From assembly GCA_029860565.1 (NCBI GenBank), contig JAOUAY010000003.1, forward strand, positions 1 to 29,317: a DNA stretch of 29,317 nucleotides, given 5' to 3'. How positions within the stretch are numbered: the first letter of the stretch is position 1; the number at the start of each line of letters is the position of its first letter. The notes under the pieces are model-generated. The model saw only the letters and a list, made by a program, of their open reading frames with translations. It was not told the origin of the DNA and did no database searches. The position numbers were made by a program, and so were the translations under genes. Source of the stretch: Candidatus Nitrosopumilus sp. (lineage in GTDB: Archaea > Thermoproteota > Nitrososphaeria > Nitrososphaerales > Nitrosopumilaceae). Positions 23,993 through 29,317 of the stretch are shown here, one piece after another.

Positions 23993-24614
23993 CTAGGCTA
24001 TCTATGGATTAAGAATATGGCTAATAGAATATCTAGTCAATGAATATTGAGCAATGCCGATATGAGAAATCTGCTCTCCAAAGAGATACACCCAGTTTAA
24101 TTCCCAAAAAAGAATCATTGAGTGGTCATGCTTTTAAGGAAATTTTGCAATGAAAGGTATGAATCAAGATAACGACTGCCTGTTTGATGCATGTATGCAA
24201 GTCATCAATGTCATTGTGCGCAAATAACGTATCACACAATAGATGACAATTTCTCGTAAAATCTTCCAAAAACCATCAGGTATTATTTTATGAGTTCATA
24301 TTCATTTCGGTAACTTTTCTACAGTTTCGGAAAAATCTCCGAATTGATACCGAATTAATAGACATCATCGATCAAACTATCGGAAAATTTCGGAACATTT
24401 TACCGAATTGATAAATTATTCCACCGAATTGATAATCTCCGATATCAAATTGATAAATCAAACTATCTAATGAAAAAACATTATTTGGATAATGATAGTA
24501 AGCCTGTTTTTATATGCTGCATTAATTTTGTTTTCGTTAATTTGAATTCAAAATCAAAATATTTTAACATTACTTGGTAAAAACAAAATTATTGATCCTT
24601 TGATTGAGTATAAA
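23993..24614. other. Long AT-rich intergenic region
   Basis: About 620 bases between the antiporter and the 28-residue zinc protein. The first 300 bases hold only short, unconvincing frames. From 24339 there is the AATTGATA box array listed separately, and CGGAAAATTTCGG just inside it is nearly palindromic. The last 150 bases are AT-rich promoter-like sequence, with TATAAA right before the next ATG. Confidence 0.45.
24339..24455. promoter_or_regulatory. Second helically spaced array of CCGAATTGATA boxes
   Basis: Boxes CCGAATTGATA at 24339, CCGAATTAATA at 24350, CCGAATTGATA at 24403 and 24424, and TCAAATTGATA at 24445. Start-to-start spacings are 11, 53, 21 and 21 bases, each close to a multiple of 10.5. 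CGG-containing inverse elements (ATCGGAAAATTTCGG) fill the 53-base gap. It lies 160 bases before the zinc miniprotein. The box matches the array at 11116-11185. Confidence 0.6.
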
Positions 24615-24701
24615 ATGTCAAAAAATTGGTGCCCTAATTGTAGGAATAATACATATTCAGATGGAAGATGTCATTGCTCAGTTTGTGGTACTGATTATTA
24701 G
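24615..24701 (+). CDS. 28-residue zinc-ribbon miniprotein
   Basis: ATG 24615 gives MSKNWCPNCRNN, then GRCHCSVCGTDY and a stop. Four cysteines in two CxxC/CxCxxC knuckles form a complete tiny zinc ribbon. The start has TATAAA directly before it, with no room for a usual TATA distance, so transcription would begin further upstream. No family assigned. Confidence 0.6.
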   Translation: MSKNWCPNCRNNTYSDGRCHCSVCGTDY

Positions 24702-24878
24702 TATTCATAAATTGGTGTGCTAAAGTCAAGAATATATTCAAAACTTACAAACTACATAATCTTGTATAGGATTACGCAATTCTAATTATCTGAAATACAT
24801 TTCATATCCAATTTCATGATTAAAATATAAAGGATCTAAAAGTTGGATGTTTTATTCTTTAGATTTCTTTTTTCTCCT

Positions 24879-25853
24879 TTAGGTTATGTGAATAAGCCAT
24901 TTTCCACTGTTCCCCTCAACACCGTCTATTCCCTTTAATCCTGGGTGAGAATTTTGAGACAAAGTACTTTCAGGTCCTCCCTCAACATCTATTGTTCCTC
25001 CATTGCCAGCTTTACCCTCATTACCATTCTTAGAATCGGGTGGGGCTAATCCTGGTTTTCCACCAATTCCTCCATCACCTGCAACAGCTTCTGCAAAGCT
25101 TTCTCCTTTCATTCTGATACTAACATTTCCTCCATCTCCCCCATTTCCTCCATCTCCTGAATTGATTGACTCTAAGGATTCCTTTTCTGTACCAGTTAAC
25201 ACTCTTGCTGCTTTAATAACGGACCAGGAAACAATTTTTGCGCCATCAGGTCTAGGTCCAGGATTTGAATTTCGGGGTGCTCTTCCTCTTGCTCCTTCTT
25301 GTCCGTTACCACCTTTTCCTGAATAACCAAAAGCATCAGAATTATTTCCCGTCCAAATTGTTACGGAACCTCCATCGGTACCATTGTTTCCTTTGGTACC
25401 TGGGAACAACTTTTCGTCCGCAATTCTATCTACTCCATTACCCCCAAAAGTAATAGTTAGGGCTTTTTCAATATTTTTGACATTTATCATTGCATCTGAA
25501 CCTTTTGTAGCACCTTTGGATTTTTGTGCCGTTATCCCATTTCCTCCTACAGCAATAAACACATTTGTTTCTGCATTGTTTGAAATTAACTCGGCTGTCT
25601 TTTCACTCCCATCTGCAGTTAGTTTAATTTCAAAGTTTAATTGGTACGAACCAATTGACATTTTTCCTTCGTATTTATTCTCTATTATGTCATTTTGTGC
25701 CATTTTTTTAGTCTCAAGTGCAAAATATTCGCGAAGAGATTTTTCATTAATGGTAAAGTATGGTTTGGAAGATAACGTACCAATCCAACCACGTAAACCA
25801 TCTACAAATTTCTGATCGTTAGTTAAAAAAAATCACCACGATCTTGTACTCAT
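24879..25853 (-). pseudogene. Gly-rich repeat protein with in-frame TGA near the start
   Basis: From ATG 25853 the frame reads MSTRSW, then TGA (25833-25835), then continues protein-like: FFLTNDQKFVDGLRGWIGTL, PYFTINEKSLREYFALETKK, joining MAQNDIIENKYEGKMSIGSY at 25703 without a break. The open part from ATG 25703 alone encodes 274 residues. The protein has a beta-type N-terminal domain followed by a Gly/Asn/Asp-rich region with GKGGNGQEGARG, GDGGNGGDGGNVSIRMKG, GDGGIGGKPGLAPP and GNEGKAGNGGTIDVEGG. It ends GNSGKWLIHIT. This resembles collagen-like or PGRS-like low-complexity repeats with interspersed strands. The shorter form may be expressed from MAQ. TGG (Trp) to TGA is one base. No signal peptide. 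Confidence 0.65.
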
Positions 25854-25907
25854 TTCATGTAATTAATAATTTTTAGTTCATTTAATTTATCTAAATTACT
25901 CATAACA

Positions 25908-26063
25908 TCAATTTGTCACAAACCATTCCTCAACATCTGAAATTCCTGAAAATATGTCCCGGCCATTTTGCAATACGATTCTATTATTTTTCAAAGAAAT
26001 TGATACTCCGCATCCATGTAGCAGTTTTACGTTATAGTGATTCTTCTTTCCCCGCAGAGTCAA
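25908..26063 (-). pseudogene. Cas1 N-terminal domain fragment (casposase-like?)
   Basis: From TTG 26063: KKNHYNVKLLHGCGVSISLK, NNRIVLQNGRDIFSG, then SDVEEWFVTN and stop. This resembles the N-terminal beta domain of Cas1 integrases, whose opening strands (-KLL-GYGVSI-, NNRIVL-NG, EEWFVT-) are followed in full proteins by the catalytic helical domain. Here only 51 of about 300 or more residues remain, and no catalytic Glu/His/Asp is present, so it cannot integrate DNA. It starts one base after the stop of the HNH gene. Solo Cas1 next to HNH is typical of casposons, which occur in Nitrosopumilus-type archaea. Recognition is from memory of the motif. Confidence 0.5.
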
Positions 26064-26064
26064 T

Positions 26065-26280
26065 CTATCGTATTTGACTCTTCTTTTTGTTGGTTCCTTC
26101 TATGATACTATGGCATTCTCTACAGTAAATTACAATGTTTTTCCAATCCGTATCAGAGGAATCATGATTTTTGTGATGAATTGTCAAATTCATTCTTTTT
26201 GCACTAGCCTTACATCTCTTGCACTTTGCATCTAGATGTTTGAGAAGTCCAGTTTGATTGAATCTCTTACGTTTTACCAT
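26065..26280 (-). CDS. HNH endonuclease-like protein
   Basis: Encodes 71 residues from ATG 26280. The HNH fold is visible: CKRCKASAKRMNLTIHHKNH (zinc knuckle followed by the His pair), DSSDTDWKNIVIYCRECHSI with Asn and the second CxxC-H. It is a small free-standing HNH domain with a basic N-terminus. Such nucleases nick or cut DNA, and they occur in mobile elements, phages and restriction systems. It adjoins the Cas1 fragment, so it may be part of the same relic element. Confidence 0.8.
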   Translation of the reverse strand: MVKRKRFNQTGLLKHLDAKCKRCKASAKRMNLTIHHKNHDSSDTDWKNIVIYCRECHSIIEGTNKKKSQIR

Positions 26281-26337
26281 GATACTTTATTCTTTTTTCA
26301 TTGATTTCTTTTTTGGTAGTAATTCAGATAGAATAAA

Positions 26338-26691
26338 CTAAATTTTTTTTTTGTCATCTATCTCTATGATGTCTCCAATATCTATTCTCTTGTTTAGGTA
26401 AAGTCCTATTCCAGATACCATGTTTTTCAGGTGGTTTTGTAATGCAAATGACACCAGCGCGAATGCAACTCCAACTGATGCAATCACACTTGCAGCTATG
26501 GTGAACAGATCAAACAGTATTCCAAGAAATGTCAATTCAAATCCAATAATGATGATGGAGATTAACCCAAGCAGTTTTTGGGTCCTTTGTAGATCAGCAA
26601 TCTTACGCGACATGGAAAATTTTACTGTCGTAAATACTACAGTTGAAATTATGATTGATGTTATCGCATAGTATATTGTGTCTGTTTCCAA
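26338..26691 (-). CDS. Truncated MscS-like channel protein
   Basis: From TTG 26691, 117 residues: helix 1 at about 5-25, helix 2 at 38-58, pore helix at 62-92 (IAASVIASVGVAFALVSFAL, then QNHLKNMVSGIGLYLNKRID), and the start of the beta domain (IGDIIEIDDKKKI). A stop then comes inside the beta domain, right after a run of ten A, so the cytoplasmic domain is absent. In frame after the TAG, 16 more codons (FILSELLPKKKSMKKE) run to TAA. This could be an A-run frameshift, a real mini-channel, or an internal deletion. Ordinary MscS needs the missing domain for assembly. Confidence 0.65.
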   Translation of the reverse strand: METDTIYYAITSIIISTVVFTTVKFSMSRKIADLQRTQKLLGLISIIIIGFELTFLGILFDLFTIAASVIASVGVAFALVSFALQNHLKNMVSGIGLYLNKRIDIGDIIEIDDKKKI

Positions 26692-26788
26692 TCTAGAACA
26701 CCTTATTCTTTACTATATCAATTTGATTGTATGTGTTGCCTTACGGTAAAAGTCCAGATCATATATTCCTGAGATGATCATGTGTATC

Positions 26789-26995
26789 TCATGTGTCAAA
26801 ACATGGAGTGTATGTGAACTTCTGATTTGCCTGGTTTTCTAAGCAGATGCCTAAAATAGTCTGTTTTTTTCTATTCAACCCCGTCTGGATTTCGTTTTCA
26901 GTCATAGGTGGTCTCAAGACAATCATCTTTGCATTGTATTTGGCATTCTTTTTTTGTTTCAATGTTGGTTTGATCTCTCTCGGATTGTACTCCAT
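26789..26995 (-). CDS. 68-residue hypothetical protein, end of miniprotein chain
   Basis: From ATG 26995: MEYNPREIKPTLKQKKNAKY, hydrophilic and basic, then PPMTENEIQTGLNRKKQTIL and QKFTYTPCFDT at the end. It lies 45 bases after the 18-residue frame on the same strand. The opposite strand is open too, but its composition is an artefact of the antisense. Not recognised. Confidence 0.45.
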   Translation of the reverse strand: MEYNPREIKPTLKQKKNAKYNAKMIVLRPPMTENEIQTGLNRKKQTILGICLENQANQKFTYTPCFDT

Positions 26996-27040
26996 ATACT
27001 TTTCCGTTTATGTTGAAATTTCTTACAATGCAGGTTTGTC

Positions 27041-27097
27041 CTATTTGTCATCATTATCATTGTCAAATAGCTTCTTGCGTTTCTTCTTATTTGCCAT
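27041..27097 (-). CDS. 18-residue basic/acidic peptide
   Basis: ATG 27097 gives MANKKKRKKLFDNDNDDK. It overlaps the end of the preceding zinc gene by 11 bases and has CGGAG about 10 bases upstream. It resembles the micro-ORF peptide MARTKKKLFDD at 13084-13122. Confidence 0.35.
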   Translation of the reverse strand: MANKKKRKKLFDNDNDDK

Positions 27098-27188
27098 GTA
27101 TCTTTACTCCGAAAAAGCAATCTGTCTCTTTTCCTATTGTTTGTCTACAATCAGAACAAAATAAACAAATGCTGAAAACACACGTCAT
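27087..27188 (-). CDS. 33-residue Cys-rich miniprotein
   Basis: ATG 27188 overlaps the stop of the preceding gene (ATGA) and gives MTCVFSICLFCSDCRQTIGK, then ETDCFFGVKIHGK. The CxxC-DC pattern suggests zinc binding. An in-frame upstream ATG at 27221 would extend it by 11 residues into the previous gene; the ATGA junction favours the short form. Confidence 0.5.
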   Translation of the reverse strand: MTCVFSICLFCSDCRQTIGKETDCFFGVKIHGK

Positions 27189-27355
27189 TTCTGGGTAGTC
27201 ACCGATTTTCTTTGCGTCCATTGATTTTCGTTTATTTCATGACACTTGCAGTCAGATGCTTTTCCCTTGCAGTTTTTCTGATGCAACGGCTTGTCGCACT
27301 TGTTGCAATCAGGATCCCTCCAACTTGCCTGATTTCCACAGCTAGCGCACCGCAA
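27185..27355 (-). CDS. 56-residue zinc-finger protein
   Basis: From TTG 27355 (two bases after the preceding stop): MRCASCGNQASWRDPDCNKC, then DKPLHQKNCKGKASDCKCHE and a polar tail. Eight cysteines with CxxC, CxxC and CxC-H units would bind two zinc ions. The cysteine pattern makes a coding role likely despite the lack of ATG. It may be a nucleic-acid or protein adaptor. Confidence 0.6.
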   Translation of the reverse strand: MRCASCGNQASWRDPDCNKCDKPLHQKNCKGKASDCKCHEINENQWTQRKSVTTQK

Positions 27356-27357
27356 AC

Positions 27358-27552
27358 CTAGTTTCTCCCAAGGCGATGACGTGCCTTTTTTTGATATTCC
27401 TTTATCCTTTGGATTTTTTCAGACGTACAATCCCAAGAAAAATCAGATGCTGTACTGTTTGCATTGTCTGTTTGTTTGTTTTTGGAAGACATGATATGTT
27501 TGGAATGCTTCCACGGCACAGACGCCTTTATTTCGAATTGGGTATATTTCAT
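27358..27552 (-). CDS. 64-residue hypothetical protein, first of miniprotein chain
   Basis: From ATG 27552: MKYTQFEIKASVPWKHSKHI, then MSSKNKQTDNANSTASDFSW and a basic helical end (KIQRIKEYQKKARHRLGRN). An internal ATG (MSSK) at 27492 is an alternative start. It heads a series of four or five close or overlapping genes on the minus strand. Divergent from 27727 with the half-site array between. Confidence 0.5.
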   Translation of the reverse strand: MKYTQFEIKASVPWKHSKHIMSSKNKQTDNANSTASDFSWDCTSEKIQRIKEYQKKARHRLGRN

Positions 27553-27610
27553 ATTATTACATGCTGTTTGTTTTGTAGATAAACGCAAACCATTTTGAGA
27601 TAATCCAAAA

Positions 27611-27656
27611 CTGAATTAACTAATTGATTTGATTCAGCATAAAGTCAACTGAATCA
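27611..27656. promoter_or_regulatory. Three half-sites at 19-bp period between divergent units
   Basis: CTGAATTA (27611-27618), TGATTCAG (27630-27637) and CTGAATCA (27649-27656) alternate in orientation at an exact 19-base step. The second and third form a perfect 8-base inverted repeat with an 11-base spacer. The place, between divergent operons, suits a shared operator. Confidence 0.5.
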
Positions 27657-27726
27657 CATAATTCAAACTAGACGCAATTTACTGTTGCTTTATTTTCTTC
27701 TTGCAGCACATCATCATAGAAACAAA

Positions 27727-28020
27727 ATGATGATTACAAACCAATGTGACTATTGTTTTGATGAGAAGATGGTGACAGCTGACAAAAGACAATGGGTGAT
27801 ACACCTGGCAGGTCACAGGCCAGACATTATTCATAGCCTAAGCCAGGTATCTTCTCACTGTATACTGTATCCATGTGCTGCCAGTTTTGCAAACCAGATT
27901 CAGGCCAGGTCTCATTACAGATATGACCACAAACGAAGTGACATCATAGAATGGGCCTTTTCTCAGATTCCACCTGTCTTTGTCCGACAGTTTGCTAATG
28001 ATGATGGTAATATACTATGA
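27727..28020 (+). CDS. Protein with two C2H2-like zinc fingers
   Basis: From ATG 27727 (or the next codon, 27730), 97-98 residues: TNQCDYCFDEKMVTADKRQW then VIHLAGH (C-x2-C ... H-x3-H), and SSHCILYPCAASFANQIQAR then SHYRYDH (C-x4-C-x12-H-x4-H). Both are C2H2 in form. C2H2 proteins in archaea, including viral ones, are usually DNA- or RNA-binding. The C-terminus is helical (DIIEWAFSQIPPVFVRQF). First gene of a three-gene unit (overlap of 4 bases with the next). Confidence 0.7.
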   Translation: MMITNQCDYCFDEKMVTADKRQWVIHLAGHRPDIIHSLSQVSSHCILYPCAASFANQIQARSHYRYDHKRSDIIEWAFSQIPPVFVRQFANDDGNIL

Positions 28021-28175
28021 AAGTTGAGATAGTAGAATCCGACAACAAGTCTGAACTGGATGATCTGATTAACGCATGCATACAGGACCGTGATATTTTT
28101 GACATCAAGCTGACCACAACTGCTTTACATGAAGGAAAAATACAATATACAGCACTGATAATGTTGAGAGCATAA
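28017..28175 (+). CDS. 52-residue hypothetical protein
   Basis: ATG 28017 overlaps the upstream TGA (ATGA). MKVEIVESDNKSELDDLINA, then a beta-rich end (DIFDIKLTTTALHEGKIQYT, ALIMLRA). It looks like a small alpha/beta domain. The next gene begins one base after its stop. Function unknown. Confidence 0.65.
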   Translation: MKVEIVESDNKSELDDLINACIQDRDIFDIKLTTTALHEGKIQYTALIMLRA

Positions 28176-28176
28176 C

Positions 28177-28569
28177 ATGACCATGCTTACACCTAAACAG
28201 ATGCAAGATCTAGACATGGCATGTCAAAAACTGACTAAGGAAGACAAGGTAAGGCATGTTGGTGTCATAAATCAGCTGGGGCATCTTGTGGCAGGCGGAT
28301 TCAGAAAGGGAGTGAAACCGATACTTGAGGATGATAAGGTGAGAATGACCTACATGCAGATGCAGTTGGACTTTAGGATGAGGCAGGATCTTGACGATGT
28401 CCTGGGACCTATTGACTATATTGCATCAAGGAGGACAAAACAGCTTATTATCAGCGTTCCAATCGGAGAGAATCTTGTATTAATTACAGCAGAGCCTGAC
28501 GCTGATGACAAGAAAATCATCAAGAATGCAGAGGATCTATTTGACGACATTAAAATCTTAACGTTATAG
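28177..28569 (+). CDS. Roadblock-like/DUF6659-type protein
   Basis: Encodes 130 residues from ATG 28177 (a second ATG is at 28183). An N-terminal helix (PKQMQDLDMACQKL) is followed by KVRHVGVINQLGHLVAGGFR and KGVKPILEDDKVRMTYMQMQ. Later comes KQLIISVPIGENLVLITAEP. The alternation of strand, helix, strand with VGVINQLGHLVAGG is like roadblock/profilin-type proteins common in thaumarchaea. These often bind small GTPases or act as sensor adaptors; no GTPase is nearby. Third gene of the unit. Confidence 0.55.
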   Translation: MTMLTPKQMQDLDMACQKLTKEDKVRHVGVINQLGHLVAGGFRKGVKPILEDDKVRMTYMQMQLDFRMRQDLDDVLGPIDYIASRRTKQLIISVPIGENLVLITAEPDADDKKIIKNAEDLFDDIKILTL

Positions 28570-28655
28570 TCAATTTTAACTCTAAAGATTCACTGCCATT
28601 TCTGAGATTCTTTTTCTCCAACAAGATATAGAAAGAAGCAATGATTAGTTTTTGT

Positions 28656-29234
28656 TCATATTTTTTTTTTATTAGTGTTTGTGGAGAATATCATTGTGAC
28701 AGTATGTTCTTCTAGATCCTCTTTTTTTAATGAAAGATCCAATTCCTCAAATATCGTCTTCAAGATTATTCCAAAATACATTGACCATTTTTGACCCAGA
28801 TTATGTGGAACGATAAACTCTACATCTTCTGGATCTCTTATAACTCGTATTGGGATTTCAGATGCAGATAGCCAGAGTTTTATTACGTTGATTGTTCCAT
28901 CCAGATCCACCTTTCCATTGATAAACAAAATTGCATCTCGCATTCGTCCATATCCAGTTGTGGTTGCAAGTTTTTCCATGTCCTTTTCGCTAATTTTTTC
29001 AAACATGCTCCGAAGGAACGCTTTAGGCATATGCATATAACCAATATCACCTACAAATCGATCCCAGGATACATACTTCCGCAGTATGGAGTTTATCAGA
29101 TTTGATATGCTGGAATCTTGAGTCGTTGCTTCGAGTTCAATTTTTTCAAAAACTTTCTTCGGAATGCGTATAGTTGTACTAACGTTGGCTGATTTTTCAC
29201 TCGGATCTTTCATATTTTTTAGTTTTTTGGCCAT
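28656..29234 (-). CDS. Ribbon-helix-helix regulator with C-terminal domain
   Basis: Encodes 192 residues from ATG 29234. Residues 18-55 form a ribbon-helix-helix DNA-binding domain: STTIRIPKKVFEKIELEATT (strand and helix A), then SSISNLINSILRKYVSWDRF (turn and helix B). The rest (56-192) is a helical then alpha/beta domain with RDAILFINGKVDLDGTINVI and VTMIFSTNTNKKKI. Such proteins are dimeric repressors; the C-terminal domain may sense a ligand. Convergent with the C2H2 unit. Confidence 0.75.
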   Translation of the reverse strand: MAKKLKNMKDPSEKSANVSTTIRIPKKVFEKIELEATTQDSSISNLINSILRKYVSWDRFVGDIGYMHMPKAFLRSMFEKISEKDMEKLATTTGYGRMRDAILFINGKVDLDGTINVIKLWLSASEIPIRVIRDPEDVEFIVPHNLGQKWSMYFGIILKTIFEELDLSLKKEDLEEHTVTMIFSTNTNKKKI

Positions 29235-29317
29235 AACTTAACTTTTATGACAATTAGGAAATTTAATATAATTGTCTTTATTTTATTACATTGTATGACA
29301 TTGTCACTATATTATAA

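Noticed and set aside
24150..24227. 25-codon frame MKGMNQDNDCLFDACMQ
   Set aside because: Weak AAGGA upstream only, no motif, no neighbour coupling; could be real but is not supported.
24492..24545. 17-codon hydrophobic frame MIVSLFLYAALILFSLI
   Set aside because: AT-rich DNA gives such frames often; no ribosome site or conservation to support it.
25003..25453. Pro/Ser/Phe-rich plus-strand frames opposite the Gly-rich gene
   Set aside because: The composition is the antisense of Gly codons (GGN to NCC); no start signals.
25833..25835. Selenocysteine at the TGA
   Set aside because: The context SW-FFLT is not a redox site and there is no visible SECIS-like hairpin; a Trp codon mutated by one base is simpler.
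24300..27700. Terminal inverted repeats or target duplications of a casposon
   Set aside because: I looked at the ends of the accessory zone and saw none I could support.
1..29317. tRNA, rRNA or CRISPR array
   Set aside because: No T-loop-like GGTTCGAATCC, no rRNA-like conserved stretch and no regularly spaced identical repeats were found; the box arrays are too short and irregular for CRISPR.

Overview
The window looks like a chromosomal segment of an ammonia-oxidising archaeon of the Nitrosopumilus/Nitrosarchaeum type (Nitrososphaerota, Thaumarchaeota). The call rests on low G+C, mostly leaderless starts with many TTG/GTG starts, a secreted cupredoxin with a PEFG-type C-terminal tail, secreted proteins with the N-terminal two-cysteine domain common in this phylum, DUF432 proteins, and many UspA, CBS and MscS paralogues. 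I see no rRNA, tRNA or CRISPR array.

Layout. 1-1020: a DUF432/MscS pair running off the left edge. 1200-4261: two near-identical 82-residue basic proteins with matching promoters flank a Cys-rich protein, a nested inverted repeat, an Hsp20 chaperone and a two-gene unit for a small acidic membrane protein plus a putative four-helix di-haem cytochrome b. 4413-7712: two overlapping miniproteins, a fragment of a cation/H+ antiporter, a cupredoxin, a CNNM/CBS membrane protein and a UspA. 7872-11077: a glutamate-type (DAACS) transporter broken by an in-frame TAG, a zinc-ribbon miniprotein, a UspA, a CBS protein broken by an in-frame TAA, and two more miniproteins. 11116-12987: a helically spaced box array in front of a large MscS channel. 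13084-16409: a secreted two-cysteine protein with a Shine-Dalgarno-led micro-ORF, small genes, two winged-helix regulators and a CBS protein. 16510-21521: a co-directional run of a small protein, two large secreted paralogues, a second DUF432/MscS pair and a UspA. 21534-23992: a two-helix membrane protein, an inverted partial copy of the UspA start, a degenerate Usp and a CPA1-type antiporter. 24339-27552: an accessory zone with a second box array, a 28-residue zinc miniprotein, a Gly-rich protein with an in-frame TGA, a Cas1 N-terminal fragment next to an HNH nuclease, a truncated MscS and a chain of overlapping zinc miniproteins. 27611-29234: a C2H2 zinc-finger operon and a ribbon-helix-helix regulator.

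The theme is sensing and adjusting ion, osmotic and envelope state: mechanosensitive channels, antiporters, CBS and Usp nucleotide sensors, and secreted proteins. A secondary theme is gene decay and very small proteins, many of which carry CxxC zinc sites. The observations most worth following are: five copies of a secreted domain with an exact 33-residue Cys-Cys spacing; two arrays of a GAATTGATA box spaced at near multiples of the DNA helical turn; a 45-bp inverted repeat that carries the start of a uspA gene on both sides of a two-gene segment; and a Cas1-fragment/HNH pair that may be a casposon relic.
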